A program made the position numbers and the translations under genes. Below, in pieces: positions 1 to 11,211 of a stretch of DNA of 64,000 nucleotides (its first letter is position 1; each line of letters begins with the position of its first letter). This stretch comes from Phlebotomus papatasi (taxonomy: Eukaryota; Arthropoda; Insecta; Diptera; Psychodidae): the NCBI RefSeq assembly GCF_024763615.1, contig NC_077223.1:248001-312000 (forward strand), written 5' to 3'. The notes under the pieces were generated by a model. The model was not told the origin of the DNA and made no database searches. It saw only the letters and a list, made by a program, of their open reading frames with translations.

Positions 1-1374
1 TTCTCTGTTCGCACCATCGCCATATTTTTTTTGCTAAATTACTCAAATCCTTCATTTGAACTCCACCCATTCTATTGATATATGAAATCGCCGTTGTGTT
101 ATCAATTCGAAGAAGGATTTGACAATCTTTAAGATCATTGGCAAAACATTTCAAACCGAAAAATGCAGCGGTCAATTCCAAGAAGTTAATACTTAAATCC
201 TTTTCGTGATCCTTCCATGCACCATGTGCACTTTCATTTCCACAAACAGCCCCCCAGCCTGATTTGGAAGCATCCGTGAATATCACTACATTATAGTAAG
301 GATAACGAATCGGATTGAAGCTTGAAGAGCCAACTGTTTTCCACCATGTGAGCTCATCTATAACTTCCTGGTTTATTGTCAATTTTCCATTATAGTTTCC
401 GTTATTATTCAAAAGAGCCAGAAATTTTAATCTTTCACAAGCCTTCGTGTATACCAAACCGTAATTGACTGCCGGACAGCATGATTCTAAAAATCCAAGC
501 ATTTCAGCAAATTTTTGGATCTTATATTGATGATTAATTTCAAATTGTTGGACCAGGCATCGTATCTTTGTCTTCTTGGCTTCCGGCAATTCTACAGTCA
601 TATTTAATGAATTATAGATAAACCCCAAAAAACGACAAATACATGAAGGTTTCAATTGGCTCTTCTCATAATTAATTATGAATCCCAACATTTTCAAAAG
701 ATTTTCTGTCAGGTTTACATTCTTTTCACAGTCCGTAAAAGACTTGCCCATTATCCATATATCGTCTAAATAGACTACCAGAGTAACTCCCTGTTGACGT
801 AAAAAAGAAGCTACGGGTTTCATGACTTTTGTGAAAACATAAGGAGCAGTATTTAACCCAAAAGGTAGGCAAGTAAATTGGTAAAGTGCTCCATTGAATG
901 TAAATCGCAAATATTTTTTATGTGACTCATGAATTGGTATTTGATAGTAAGCATCTTTTATATCAAGGGAAGCCATGTAACAATTTTCTGACATGAGCTT
1001 AATGACGGTCCTACCGTCCTCCATCTTAAAGTGTGGAGCATCTATGAACTGATTAAGTTGTTTCAAATTGATGATAAAACGATTTGAACCATCAGACTTA
1101 GGTATTAAAAATATTTTGGAAATAAAGTGTTCTTCAACATACGAACACTTCTCTACAGCACCCTTTAAAATCAACTGATCAATTAACTCTTGAATATTAC
1201 AACGTTCAGACGTTGTATAAACACTCTCTGCTGGAGGATTATTTTGAATAACATAATAATTAAAAGGAATTCTGTACCCCTTTAACCAAGAAAAAATTAC
1301 GTGATCCTTGGTTATGACTCTCCAAGCATGAGTGAAAAACTGCAGGCGCCCTGCAGGCTTTCTTACATTATCTA
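1..1374 (-). CDS. DIRS-like retrotransposon pol (reverse transcriptase/RNase H), truncated by window edge
   Basis: One open frame reads on the minus strand from about 1374 down to base 1 without a stop. It copies element RNA into DNA. In order it shows a leader motif with RLQFF and AW..ITKDH..F near 1340-1290, which is typical of DIRS/PAT-type pol. The RT palm follows, with MASLDIKDAYYQIP near 970 and the catalytic YLDD near 770. The RNase H-like region has FTDASKSGWGAV near 280, an E in ELTAAF near 165, and D in RIDNTTAISY near 105. The frame overlaps the end of the upstream gag-like ORF in a different frame, so it is probably expressed as a separate overlapping ORF or by frameshift. Methyltransferase and tyrosine-recombinase domains expected for DIRS would lie beyond the window. 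The RT/RNase H call is firm. The DIRS family call rests on motif recall and is likely, not proven. Confidence 0.85.
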
Positions 1375-2938
1375 ATGTCGATGAGTTGATTTCTTGCTGT
1401 TCTTGTATTTCTCGGATTTCTGCTGTCGCTGCTGCTGACGTTGATGTTGCTGATTCTTCCTCGATGACTTCGATGACCCGCCTGTCTGCACATAACCCTT
1501 CTGCTGGATGCGAGGCGGGACCTTCCAGTTTTTTGACTTGGATATTTCTTTTTTCTTCAACTCTTTTCCAGTGGATTGCATGGATTTGGTGGATTTAACA
1601 GTTTCCTCCAAATCTTTCCCAAACAGGAATTCATCACTTGTCATTGATTGGAGTGTATCTCTCATAGACACATCCACATTTCCAATCAGAAGATTTCTGC
1701 GAATTACAGACTCATCGTGTTGAAGATCAGCAAGCAATTTACTTGCATCAATCAATGACTCCATAATTTCTTTCCATACAGGAATATTTTTCTCTCTCAA
1801 CAACTTGACTGTAGCTTTGGCTACAGCAGACAAAGCAGAAGTAATCTTTTGCTGTCTCTTGACAATCTTGTCATCTCTTGCCACAATGGCATCTGGCATG
1901 ATAACCTTAATGAGTTTGTTGAGAACTGGCGGCTCAAATCTCGGGCAATTTTTGGGCGGAGTGTGTTTTGACAAAAGCTCCTTCAGAGACTCCTCAGGAA
2001 TACCCTTCTCAATAATTTCTTCCCAGCGGATTGCCAGGTCAGGTATAATCTCCGGAGCGAACTGGCGATCGCCATAAATCCTCTTACCAAAAATATCCAT
2101 GATTTCTTGCTCAGACAAAGGTATCTGACCTTTTGAGCCATTGCCAGAACCTTGAACCTCATCAATCTGAAGGGGTTCTTGAAGATCATCGGATCTTTCG
2201 ACAGGAGGTGAATGAGATTCACTCCTGACAACAATCGGAGACCTAGACCTGTCTCGTGATTGAAAATTGGTCTCAGCGCGACCATCTGAACTGCCATCCC
2301 CGCCGCTGCCTCGCCTGCTGTCTCGACTGCTGTCTCGGCTGCTGTCTCTGCTACTCTCCCCGCTGCTCTCATGGGCCCTGCTCCGCTGTTCTGGGCGACT
2401 TCTCCCTGTAGTTCAAAGCCAAATATAGGGTGTCAAAGAAGTTCACAAGATGGGTGCATTGATGAGCTGCTTTTTGCGCAAATCCCAGTATAACCGGGAT
2501 TAACTAGTGATAACCAGTTTTTTGTGAGTATAACCCACTTCTACCTTGTGTGAATTTGAGTAACGACTCAAATTTAGTGAGTATAACCCACTTTCAATGC
2601 ACCATTGGAGGGAGACACAAAATCTTTTGAGATCAATCCCTTTCACACTGTGAGTGATAACCCACGGTCGGTAGAATGCGCAAAATAAATGAGTAATGAC
2701 TCATTTAAAAGAGTAATGACTCTTATAAGTGTTTAATGAAACACAAGCAGCTTTGGCCCAGAGGGTTCATGGAACCTTCTAGAAACTTCTGGAAGTACAC
2801 TCACAGAATTATTGTAAAATACCTACCACGACTGCGTTTATTCTTCCAACGCTTGTCCTTGCGTTTGTACTTCTTCAGTTTCCTCTCCAATTTCCCAAGA
2901 CGCTTCTCGAACTCCTGATTTTCCTGATGATCTCGCAT
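1372..2938 (-). CDS. DIRS-like gag/ORF1, probably two exons
   Basis: The main frame runs from about 2405 to the stop at 1372-1374. It starts with an Arg/Ser/Asp/Glu-rich stretch (repeats of SRDSS), continues with a helical central region (EIMDIFGKRIYGDR near 2110-2070) and ends in a Gln/Lys/Arg-rich tail, as expected for a nucleic-acid-binding gag. No ATG opens this frame. A short ATG exon at 2938-2827 encodes a Lys/Arg-rich coiled-coil-like leader (MRDHQENQEFEKRLGKLERK...) and ends at a GTAGGT donor. A CTACAG acceptor stands at 2406-2411. Joining them keeps phase 1 and gives about 381 aa with an SR-rich junction. The join is inferred. The alternative is an unspliced ORF with a non-ATG or downstream start. 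The 3' end overlaps the pol frame. ORF identity is moderate because gag proteins diverge quickly. Confidence 0.72.
2480..2727. repeat. Short palindromic and direct repeats in DIRS leader intron
   Basis: The sequence gagtaacgactc near 2560 and gagtaatgactc near 2690 and 2711 are near-palindromes that each contain a TGACTC-type half site. GTGAGTATAACCCAC or a close variant appears near 2525, 2578 and 2652. They fall in the stretch between the leader exon and the gag exon. They could be element promoter/enhancer sites, or the small circle-junction-type repeats that DIRS elements carry. I cannot decide between these from sequence. Confidence 0.5.
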
Positions 2939-3169
2939 TTTCCCGAAAAAACGTGTTACTCGCACGGCACACAATAGAAGAATGACGATGACGTGGCAGA
3001 AATATTGCCACTAGGGGTCTCCACCAACAAATGTGGAGAGCCGACATTTTTGTGGAGACTTTTTACAATTTCAATTTGAAATTTAAAAAATACCGACGAA
3101 ACGTGTGAAATTCGGCACAGAGTAGAGGGACTACATAGTTTGATCTCGAGGAAGAGGAGCACAGTACAA

Positions 3170-3384
3170 TTTGGCCAGCGATAACGCGGATTGAGTAGTC
3201 CTGTTCTACCTTCCGTCATTGCATCAAAAATCTGCATCTTCTGGAAATCTGAGAGAAGAATATCACCTTCAAAGTGTTCACCCAATTCCTCAATTGGTTG
3301 CCCAACAAAGTCATCGTCATTGGTGTTCAAAGGAATGGCCAGTATTGTGGTCAAAAGGTAGCACAGCAAGACAATATTCTTCAT
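3170..3384 (-). pseudogene. Astacin metallopeptidase, 5' fragment disrupted by DIRS insertion
   Basis: The fragment encodes a signal peptide (MKNIVLLCYLLTTILA), the propeptide, and the start of the catalytic domain up to RYRWPN. Over these about 70 residues it is clearly similar to the intact paralogue at 4698-5483, including PIEELG, HFEGD and the RYRWPN junction. After about 3175 the frame continues into unrelated element sequence and stops at 2956. The zinc-binding HExxHxxGxxH and Met-turn are absent, so it cannot be an active peptidase. The upstream region still matches the paralogue's promoter (TATA box and CACATCTAATC), so it may still be transcribed. It is a tandem duplicate that was then broken. 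Confidence 0.82.
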
Positions 3385-3446
3385 TTTTACACTTCACAGA
3401 TGTCACAGATTCACGATCAACTAAACAATATGCGATCTTGAAGCTG

Positions 3447-3460
3447 CCTTTATAAATACA
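3447..3460 (-). promoter_or_regulatory. TATA box of disrupted astacin gene
   Basis: The plus strand reads gcctttataaatac, a minus-strand TATAAA-type box about 65 bases upstream of the ATG at 3384. The same element with the same flanks occurs upstream of the intact paralogue at 5537-5550, followed in both by cacatctaatc and cactttaaatgatt. Conservation between paralogues supports function. Confidence 0.6.
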
Positions 3461-4697
3461 ATCCACATCTAATCATTAATCACCCACTTTAAATGATTAG
3501 AATGGCTGTAAATAAATGCTTCCTGTGCTGACTTATCAGTGACATTGGTTATCGAATTATCCTCTTCAATAATATATTTCTTTTTACTTTATCAAAAAAT
3601 CAATATGATTTTTAGAGACGGTGAATCCATTTTTTCATACATATAGCATAGGTAGTGTATATCTAAAAATACCTATATTTATTTTTTTGTTTAATAGTAG
3701 TAATATTCCATAAAATTCCATTTATGGAGTATATTCCATTTTTTTTCAAGGAGAAAAATCTGGACTAGGTCCACAAAAATTGATTTAAATAGGTTAGAAA
3801 TATGTTTTATTATTAAATCAGCAAATTATAAAGCGAATTAATTTATAATTAAACTATATATTTATTATATTAAAAGTTAACTAAAAAACGAATTACTTTT
3901 CGCATGAAAACACTACAAAACTACTCAAATGTCTCCGATTACAGTTTTCAATTTATAATCGATATTTTTAAATTCAGTATGATATTTAAATGAAGGTTTC
4001 TACAAAATATATCAACTTTTTGTGAAATGTTTCATGTGAAATATCAGCTAAAACCAATCTGACTTTTTTTCTTCAATTTTTCGGTGTTTATCCTTACTAT
4101 AATACTTACATCCAGCCAGAAGACAGAGCTGACGAATATTCGAAACCTGTAGACAATTTTTTTTTAATTTGATATCGTTATATTTTTATTTATATTGTAG
4201 AATATTAATGTAAAATTCCTGGTGACAGAACCATATAGTGCTAAAACAAAGAGTGATGGAAGGATATAATATTAAGACGAACCACGCCGTGGTAAGAATC
4301 TATTATTAATTCGAATAGTGTGAAATATTATATTGTTTCTGCCAAATAAGAATCTACTTAATTGCCACTAATACTCAAGCAAGAATATTATATTGTCGGC
4401 ATTATCTCACATACATATTTCGCATTCTGATAAATAAGTTTAATAAACAAAACAGTTAGGCTTTAGGCCTAAATTTAACCTATTCACCTTTTTTTTATTA
4501 ATCCACGCAAATTTTATTTTACAACTGAAAGTTTTTGCGTTTCGTATCTTCCCCTTGTTTAACTTCTGACCCGAAAAAGACTTGATAGTATTCTTAGTTT
4601 ACTCACATTAATTTGAAACCATTAAATAGTGCTTTTTACTTTACACATGATTTTATTTTAAGTATTTTAATAAAAAAAATTACAATGTTCAAGTTTA
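3460..4697. other. Intergenic AT-rich region
   Basis: This lies between the disrupted and intact astacins. It is AT-rich with no convincing ORF. The 3460-3530 part is the conserved upstream region of the fragment, with GATA-like TTATCAG near 3534. A minus-strand AATAAA (plus TTTATT at 4652-4657) about 45 bases past the stop is the likely poly(A) signal of the intact astacin. Confidence 0.6.
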
Positions 4698-5483
4698 TCA
4701 TTGTCCTTCCGGACAATCATACATTCGGTTGAGACGTTGAATATCCAAAGGACTCATTGCAATTCTTTGTCCGATGACTGCTCCTGATTGAATCGGCACA
4801 ATTGTAGGTTCTCCATTCATACTAAATGCTGTTGGTCCATAATGCATCACGCTGCCATAGTCATAATCCAAACCATACATTGTAGTTGTTGTTCGATCCC
4901 TCAGCACAAAATTGTTCTCAGTACCGGACTGAATGTTCTCCCACTTGATAATTACATAATCATTTCTATTATAAGCTGCTTGGGAATGATGGAAGCCCAA
5001 TGCATGGATAAATTCATGGACAACTGTGCCAAACCGGAAGCATCCTTGTGTTGGCACGTTATTTTGTAAATTGAGTTGCTGGCGCCCTCCACTACGTCCA
5101 ACGTTGGAGAAACATCCTGAGCTCGAAGTGGTCACGTATACATAGTCAGTCTCAGTAGTACGCGGAACAAAACTGAGACAAGTGTGTCCTGTGATGTTCA
5201 TCAGAGCTGAATCAATCCAATCTCTCTGCTCTTGATTTACATGATCGGCATATTCATAATAGAGAATATTATTTGGCCAGCGATAACGCGGATCGAGGCG
5301 TCCTGTTCGGCTATCCGTCATTGAATCAAAAATCTGCAATTTTTGTAAATCTGTGAGGACCATGTCTCCTTCAAAATGTTTACCCAACTCTTCAATTGGC
5401 TGCCCAGTAAAGCCATCGTTATTAGTGTTTAAGGGAATGGCTAATGTAGTAATAAAGAAACAGCACAGAACAATCCACTTCAT
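4698..5483 (-). CDS. Astacin (M12A) zinc metallopeptidase, secreted
   Basis: A single-exon gene of 261 aa. It is a secreted zinc endopeptidase, made as a proenzyme. The signal peptide is MKWIVLCCFFITTLA. The propeptide contains FEGD, which supplies the Asp that blocks zinc in astacin zymogens. The catalytic domain begins after RYRWPNN. The zinc site HEFIHALGFHH is at about residues 156-166 and the Met-turn SVMHYG has its Met near 213. Disulphide cysteines are present. The length fits a minimal astacin with no C-terminal CUB or EGF domains. I chose the internal ATG at 5483 rather than 5510 because it starts the signal peptide directly and aligns with the start of the paralogue at 3384. It has a tandem broken paralogue 1.3 kb downstream. 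A TATA box lies about 60 bases upstream. Lone astacins of this type in insects are often digestive, but tissue cannot be read here. Confidence 0.94.
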   Translation of the reverse strand: MKWIVLCCFFITTLAIPLNTNNDGFTGQPIEELGKHFEGDMVLTDLQKLQIFDSMTDSRTGRLDPRYRWPNNILYYEYADHVNQEQRDWIDSALMNITGHTCLSFVPRTTETDYVYVTTSSSGCFSNVGRSGGRQQLNLQNNVPTQGCFRFGTVVHEFIHALGFHHSQAAYNRNDYVIIKWENIQSGTENNFVLRDRTTTTMYGLDYDYGSVMHYGPTAFSMNGEPTIVPIQSGAVIGQRIAMSPLDIQRLNRMYDCPEGQ

Positions 5484-5536
5484 TTTTACACCTTGCAGAT
5501 TTACGATCAACTAAACACCTTTCGTTCTTGAGGCTG

Positions 5537-5550
5537 CCTTTATAAATCCA
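5537..5550 (-). promoter_or_regulatory. TATA box of intact astacin
   Basis: The plus strand reads gcctttataaatcc. It is about 60 bases 5' of the ATG on the minus strand and identical in core and spacing to the box upstream of the broken paralogue. Further upstream, tctatcaacc and cttatcattt give TGATAG and TGATAA on the minus strand, which are GATA-factor-like sites (inference). Confidence 0.6.
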
Positions 5551-5764
5551 ATACACATCTAATCGTCTATCAACCACTTTAAATGATTTAGCTGCTTGTA
5601 AATATTCTCATCGACTTGCTCATGACAATGCTATAGAACTTATCATTTAAAAAATTTACTTATCATCTAATTGATATCATTTTACAAAAAGGAGGATATA
5701 TGCCCCAAATAAAATCTTTATATAAAATAATTCACATTATTTAACTCTTTCTTCCTTCAGGTCA

Positions 5765-8700
5765 TCAAGAGAAGTGGACTCTTTGCGTGTCTCTGCGCTG
5801 TGTTAGCTCGTAGGATTCTCTTGGATCATCTGTAAAGGATGCGTTATCGTGACCTCCAAGGTTTAAAGTATAGTAGGATCTACTGTTGGTGTCGAATTCA
5901 GATCTGGGCTGAGCTGGAAGCAGCTGTGGTCTTGTGGGAACAATACTATCTCTGGGTCCAACTGGTCTAGTCCTCTCCCATTGAACAGGAGGAATTGAGT
6001 TGATTCCGGCAGATTGACGCATATTTCTGCTGATGGATTTTCGTTCTTCAATGAGAGTTGTGCGTCTGGTGTTAAGCAAATTTAATGTTTCTCGCCGAAC
6101 AGTTATTCTGCCAAGATCAAGATCACCTTCGCGTAAGAAACGCCTTCGGAAGTTTCTCTCCAAGTTGCTCCAGTCATGCTTCTGGTTATGTTGATACAAA
6201 ATTTTCTGGATTGTATCACGACGTCGACCAATAGCTTTTTGCTCTTCTTTCATGTCATCCTCATCCCATTGAGGTTGCGGACGTTGAGCTTTTTTAGCAA
6301 TATTCACTGCTTGGCTCCTGAGATCCATTGCTGGAGATAATTCGTCGGCCTTTTTAACACAATACCAATTAAGACTTGTGGCAGCCAAAATCTCTGCCAA
6401 AGTGCCAAAACGATGAATTAACATAGCTATAAATTGAATTAAGAGTATGACACCGAAGAAGCCGACAAACAGCAAACCAATTGGATCCAATTGAAGATGT
6501 TCACGCTTTATGTTAATCTCCGAGTTATCACTATCGTACTCGATAAAATTTTTCACCTCAAACGGCCATCTGATGTGAATATCATCCTTGTTCATTTGCA
6601 GCAAGAGAACAGTAAGGACAAAAATAACGTTGATCATGACGAAGGCGAACACTGACATATCACGCAAATCCTTGAGAGCTGTAGCCACTTTATTCTTGTC
6701 CTCTTCAGTGAGATCTAGAGGCTTCAAGTAACGATCAATGAGATCATTCCAGAATTTCTCCTCTGCCATTGGTAGTGTATCATTGTCTCCATTCCGTAGA
6801 TCCTCATCGTATAACCAGTCAGGAAGAGAGCTGACAGGACGTTCGGGTTCGCAGATGACCTCTTCCAGTGTTGGTTCATTTGGTGGTGGAGAAATTGTTT
6901 CAATCTCGTCCTTGGTCTCCGTCATTACCGTGACTTCACCTGAAAGTTTTCTGCAATAAACAAAGAGGTAAGTGAGCATTTCTCATTATCTAATAAGACT
7001 TTATTTGAGAGTTTTATGTATTCGCTAAATTTTCCTAAATACAATTAAATAAAATTAAATTAACATTAAGATATTTTCGTACGAGGTCAATAATTTCTTG
7101 AAATTCTTCCGTAATGATTTAACCTTTTCATATTATTTTGCGTATTTTGCGTAAATTATAAAAAATTGTAATATGCAAAAATGAACTCACGCTTCTAGTT
7201 CCCTCATTTTGTTTGTCATTTCGGTGAGTTGTGCAGAAATATGTAAGAGATGAGCATCATTGGCTCCGTTCTTCGGATGTGTGCAACACATACATCTGAA
7301 GATGCCACCACAGGAAAAATCGAGAGAGCCTTCTTCTTCCCGATTAACTTGAAGAAAACCTAAAATACGTTGAAAACGCGTCTGACTATTTGGTTGTGTG
7401 TTAGCATTCTGAGTAGCTGGTTGAGGATTCTCCCGAGTTCCCCAGGATACGTCATTCATGTTGAAGAGAGAATAAATTATAAGGAGCATGTACATTGAAG
7501 GGATAGTGATGTAGTAGACAACACCACAGATGAGAGCCCAGGCTTCTTGGGGATGCATTAAACCCGTTACGATTATCTGACCAGCCACAGCGAGGAAGAA
7601 TAATGAAGATGGTGAGTTGATTCCATCTTCCTGAGTCTGCATTATTATACCAATAACAACGGCAATCATAACCATCGCATAAACAGCGGTGATGAAGAAG
7701 GCTGCTATAAGTTGGTACTTTTGCTTGGCAAAATAGCATAGAAGCATGAAGAAAAGCAGGGGTATAAAATTCCACAAGAATGATGTCCAGATACTGGTGC
7801 GAAAAACTGCTACAATAGCTCCAATCATCATAAGGAAAATCGTTCCTGGGCCAAGAATTGTGCCAATCATTAGGACAAATTGGTAGACAATGTAGGGCAT
7901 TGAAATGCTACTATTTGCTTTTACGATCATCTTGTAGCTGAAAATTAAGTCGAGGATATTGGCCATAGTTGAAGGAACCCATCTCCTTCGTTGATTATAG
8001 AATTCATTGAAACCTTCAGGACTGTGTGTATACGCATCAGAGGCAGCAGAGTACTCAACTCTGAATTTCTGTTTCAGAAGCAAGGTGCATAACCAACGAT
8101 CTTCACCTTGATCGTACTGTACATAATGGAGGGCTTCTTCAGACTTTGTTGTGTATTTTTTCATCACGCTATTTTCCATCAAAGCTCGCCCTCGGAATAA
8201 TGAGAAACATCCAGGACTACACAAAACACAACCGATCACATGTTCAGTTGCTTTCTGTAGCCAGTGACCAATAGCATATTCAAAGCGCTGATACCACACC
8301 ATTGGACCACTACCAACAGGATGTATTCTTCCACAAGCTGCTCCAAGATCCGGATCTATTTTCATGCGTGTCAGTAAAAGTTGGACAGCATTTGGTTGAA
8401 AATCAATATCCCCATCAAGGGCTAACAGATATGTATTTTGAGCAATAATTTTCTTTCTCTCAGGCGAGACATCCAGCTGCATAATTCTATAACCGAGTAG
8501 ATAGTACATGTACATTACCTGAGACCAGCGTTTCTTCTTTCTTATCTTATCCTTATGCTTGAGATGAGCCACCATTCTTGTTCTTCCAGGAAGAATCCAT
8601 ATCAGACGGCCTCCGTATGGAGTTACAATTTTAGTTGGAGGGTAGATCTTCATTTTTTGCTTGTAAACCTCTCTGGCAGCTTCTTCTATATTGTTAATAA

Positions 8701-11211
8701 GGAGCTTTACATAGGAATTTATTGGAGATCCATCGGGATCATCACATTTTTCTTTGTCCATGAAGGCATCATCGAAGAAGATATGAGTTTCCAATTTATA
8801 GAATTCATCATCGGGTTCTTCAGTTCTTTGAATATATTTCCACGCTAACTGTCTAGCGCATTGATCTTCATCCAAACGAAGGATTGATTTAAGGAATTCC
8901 ATCATTTCCTCTTTTGTTTCATGCCACATTGTTGCGCAGACGTACACCTAGAATTATAATTATGATAGAATGAAAGATTCTTTGGGGAATATTAAGTTTC
9001 TTACCTGTGGAATTCTATCACTGGGTTTTATCGTTTCGTTGTCCTGCAAATGATTTAATTCCTCAAATCTCCTCCTATATTGATCGTCATCATGGCCAAT
9101 AATTTCTGCTACTTTCACAATTTCCTCAACAGCGTGCTGTCGCCTGTTTAGTGTCATTGACTGGTCTATAACTAGTCCATTGTACATTGGCATAACAAAT
9201 AGAGTGTCCGTGGGTGCATTTTTGTTACATCGTGATGACCAAATATGAAGAGTTATCCAAACTTGGGAAAAGAGCCACAGTACCCACATCCACGCATGAT
9301 ATTGTGTAATGTAGAGGAAGAAGTCGTCGGTATCAGGTGTCTTGAAAAATAGGTAATTGGGAAGGATTCCGTTAAAGTAGCAGGGGTCACTAGCTCGAAA
9401 ACCAGCCACAATGAATAGTATTGTAAGACATGTTGGTACTGTAAGACACAGAGGGAAGGAAAAACTGACACTCTGAATGTGGATTTTGCACGCAAAACGA
9501 CCGAAGAAGTAGCATAAGTAGCCCATTAAAATCTGCACTACAAAGACCCAGCAAATTGCGAGATGATCGGAAGTCACTAGGAAAGAAGAATTTTCAGTGA
9601 CTTGAGGCATTTCAGGCAGATTTTCACTAAATTGTGGTTGAGTCTGAAAAAAAAGAATATTTTTTCGTCTCTTGAGTTTATAAATAAATTATTATTTAAT
9701 TATTTATTTACATAAATGTAAAAAGTAAAATATTGTGAGTTTAAATATACTTTCTTGCAAGAGGAATTTTTGCTTAATTTAAACATCATAACTTACCTCA
9801 TGTATGATTATCGTATGATTTTTCCAGCCATCGGCAAATTCCGTAAAATACTGGAAAAACCTATATTCGTTACATGCATAAGCCACAATAAAGAATAGGA
9901 AAATCTTCAGTGGTACCAGGTACAGATAAGTATAGTATCTACTGCGACCAATATGACTCTTTATGTCAGCTAGCCAGCGAATTGGTTCTAGGAATTGATA
10001 TTGAGAAAATCCCATACAGATTAAGTTCACTTGAATTCTGCATTGCCCGTAAAAAAAAGTATTATTCTATCATACTTCTTAAATATAACTCAAATTTTTG
10101 TTATTTTTTCTATTCAAAATAATAAGAAATGCGATTTTTTAGGGGCAATTATAGATGTAAATAAAATTTTTCTTACGAATAAAACTCTTGATGGACACAT
10201 AATTCTCCCACCAGCCAACTGATATTAAGATGCAGCTAATGAAAGTCCACACTATCAGGTTCAGGTTACCCATTGTGAATGGCCAGAGAAATATTCCGGT
10301 AATCTGTGTTGCAATTGCTAGTATATCAGCCAATATTTTTAGGAAAAATTTTTCTGTGGCAGGAGATCGAGAAAAAAGTCCTAAAATTCCTGGGATGATG
10401 CACAAGCAATTGGTTAACATAACGCCTTTCATTGCATCTAACTGAGGGAGAATTTTGAAGGCGAGGATAGCAAAACCTATTACGTGAAGGCATTCAAATA
10501 TGCAGATTATTAATTGTTGCAACATATTTGGACGTGGAATATTTTTAAAAAGGCATATTCGACATGCTCTGAGAAATGTTACAACTTCTGGAAAGGCAAA
10601 TGCGAAAACAATAGCCCATATCCATGCTATCTTCTGTACATATGGAATAATTGCTGTATAATTGCCAACATTGTCTGTCGAAAAAAGTTATAATTAAATA
10701 ATAAAATCCTGAAGAGTTTAAATTCCGGAATATACTCACTATCTGGATTACAGTAAGGAATGCCACTTGGCTTTACATGTGATGTCATGAAGAGAAATGC
10801 TAACTTTGATACTGTACTGCCTAATAGAACAATTAGGAATACCAATATGTACACAATCACTTTGATGATTTTGATGAAAAAAAGAAATTTTTTCGTATCA
10901 ACAGCAGATCCTGTAGTTTGTTTTACAGGTGGATCCTGAAAGGTATCCCATAATTCTGTATCTTGCTGTGGAGCTCTGAAAAAAAAACCACAATGAGCAC
11001 AATTGTGCTTATGAAGTGAATTTTATCACACATTTCGATTGCTTCCGGTCTATCGAAATATTTTTACTGGGAAAAGATAAGTGTGTGATAGGTATTTCTA
11101 TTGAATTTTAAAGGAGTAGAATCATCCTGTATACCTTGTGATTTGGGTATTTTCATCTTCAGAGGTGTCTGATGAATCCTCATATCTATCTTCAATTCTA
11201 GTGTTTTGCAT
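5765..11211 (-). CDS. Chitin synthase, probably class B (gut/peritrophic matrix type)
   Basis: A complete gene with seven coding exons on the minus strand: 11211-11135, 10975-10740, 10674-10177, 10029-9797, 9643-9005, 8947-7191 and 6950-5765; all joins keep frame. The 1541 aa are typical of insect chitin synthases. The enzyme polymerises UDP-GlcNAc into chitin at the plasma membrane. Seen: a short acidic N-terminus followed by WDTFQDPP; many N-terminal membrane segments; the start of the catalytic region CATMWHET; ALDGDID; EDRW near residue 843; QRRRW near 880; then a membrane cluster, WGTRE, and two late membrane helices in the last exon. The C-terminal region after WGTRE lacks the long Lys/Glu coiled coil of class A (kkv) enzymes, and I found no duplicated alternative exon. 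Both favour class B (Chs2). The class call is moderate; the family is certain. The acceptor at 10030-10031 (TTCAAG) is the least certain join. Confidence 0.93.

Larger units (their letters stand above)
1..3170 (-). mobile_element. DIRS/PAT-like YR retrotransposon, 5' part, inserted in an astacin gene
   Basis: The minus-strand order gag then RT/RNase H, the overlapping frames and the DIRS-type motifs define the element. Its right boundary on the plus strand is near 3170. There, identity with the intact neighbouring astacin stops abruptly, just after the codons for RYRWPN; both paralogues share the bases ttggccagcgataacgcgg. No target duplication can be tested because the other end is outside the window. 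Between 2460 and 2720, inside the inferred gag intron, lie several copies of two short motifs (GTGAGTATAACCCAC-like and GAGTAAYGACTC). Confidence 0.75.

Noticed and set aside
1332..1598. Plus-strand ORFs opposite the gag region
   Set aside because: Antisense shadows of the gag/pol overlap, with no domain and a Ser-rich composition caused by the antisense of Gln/Arg repeats.
2838..3047. Minus-strand 69-codon ORF spanning the element leader in another frame
   Set aside because: The overlapping frame with ATG at 2938 has coiled-coil-like composition and a correct phase to the gag exon; this one has neither.
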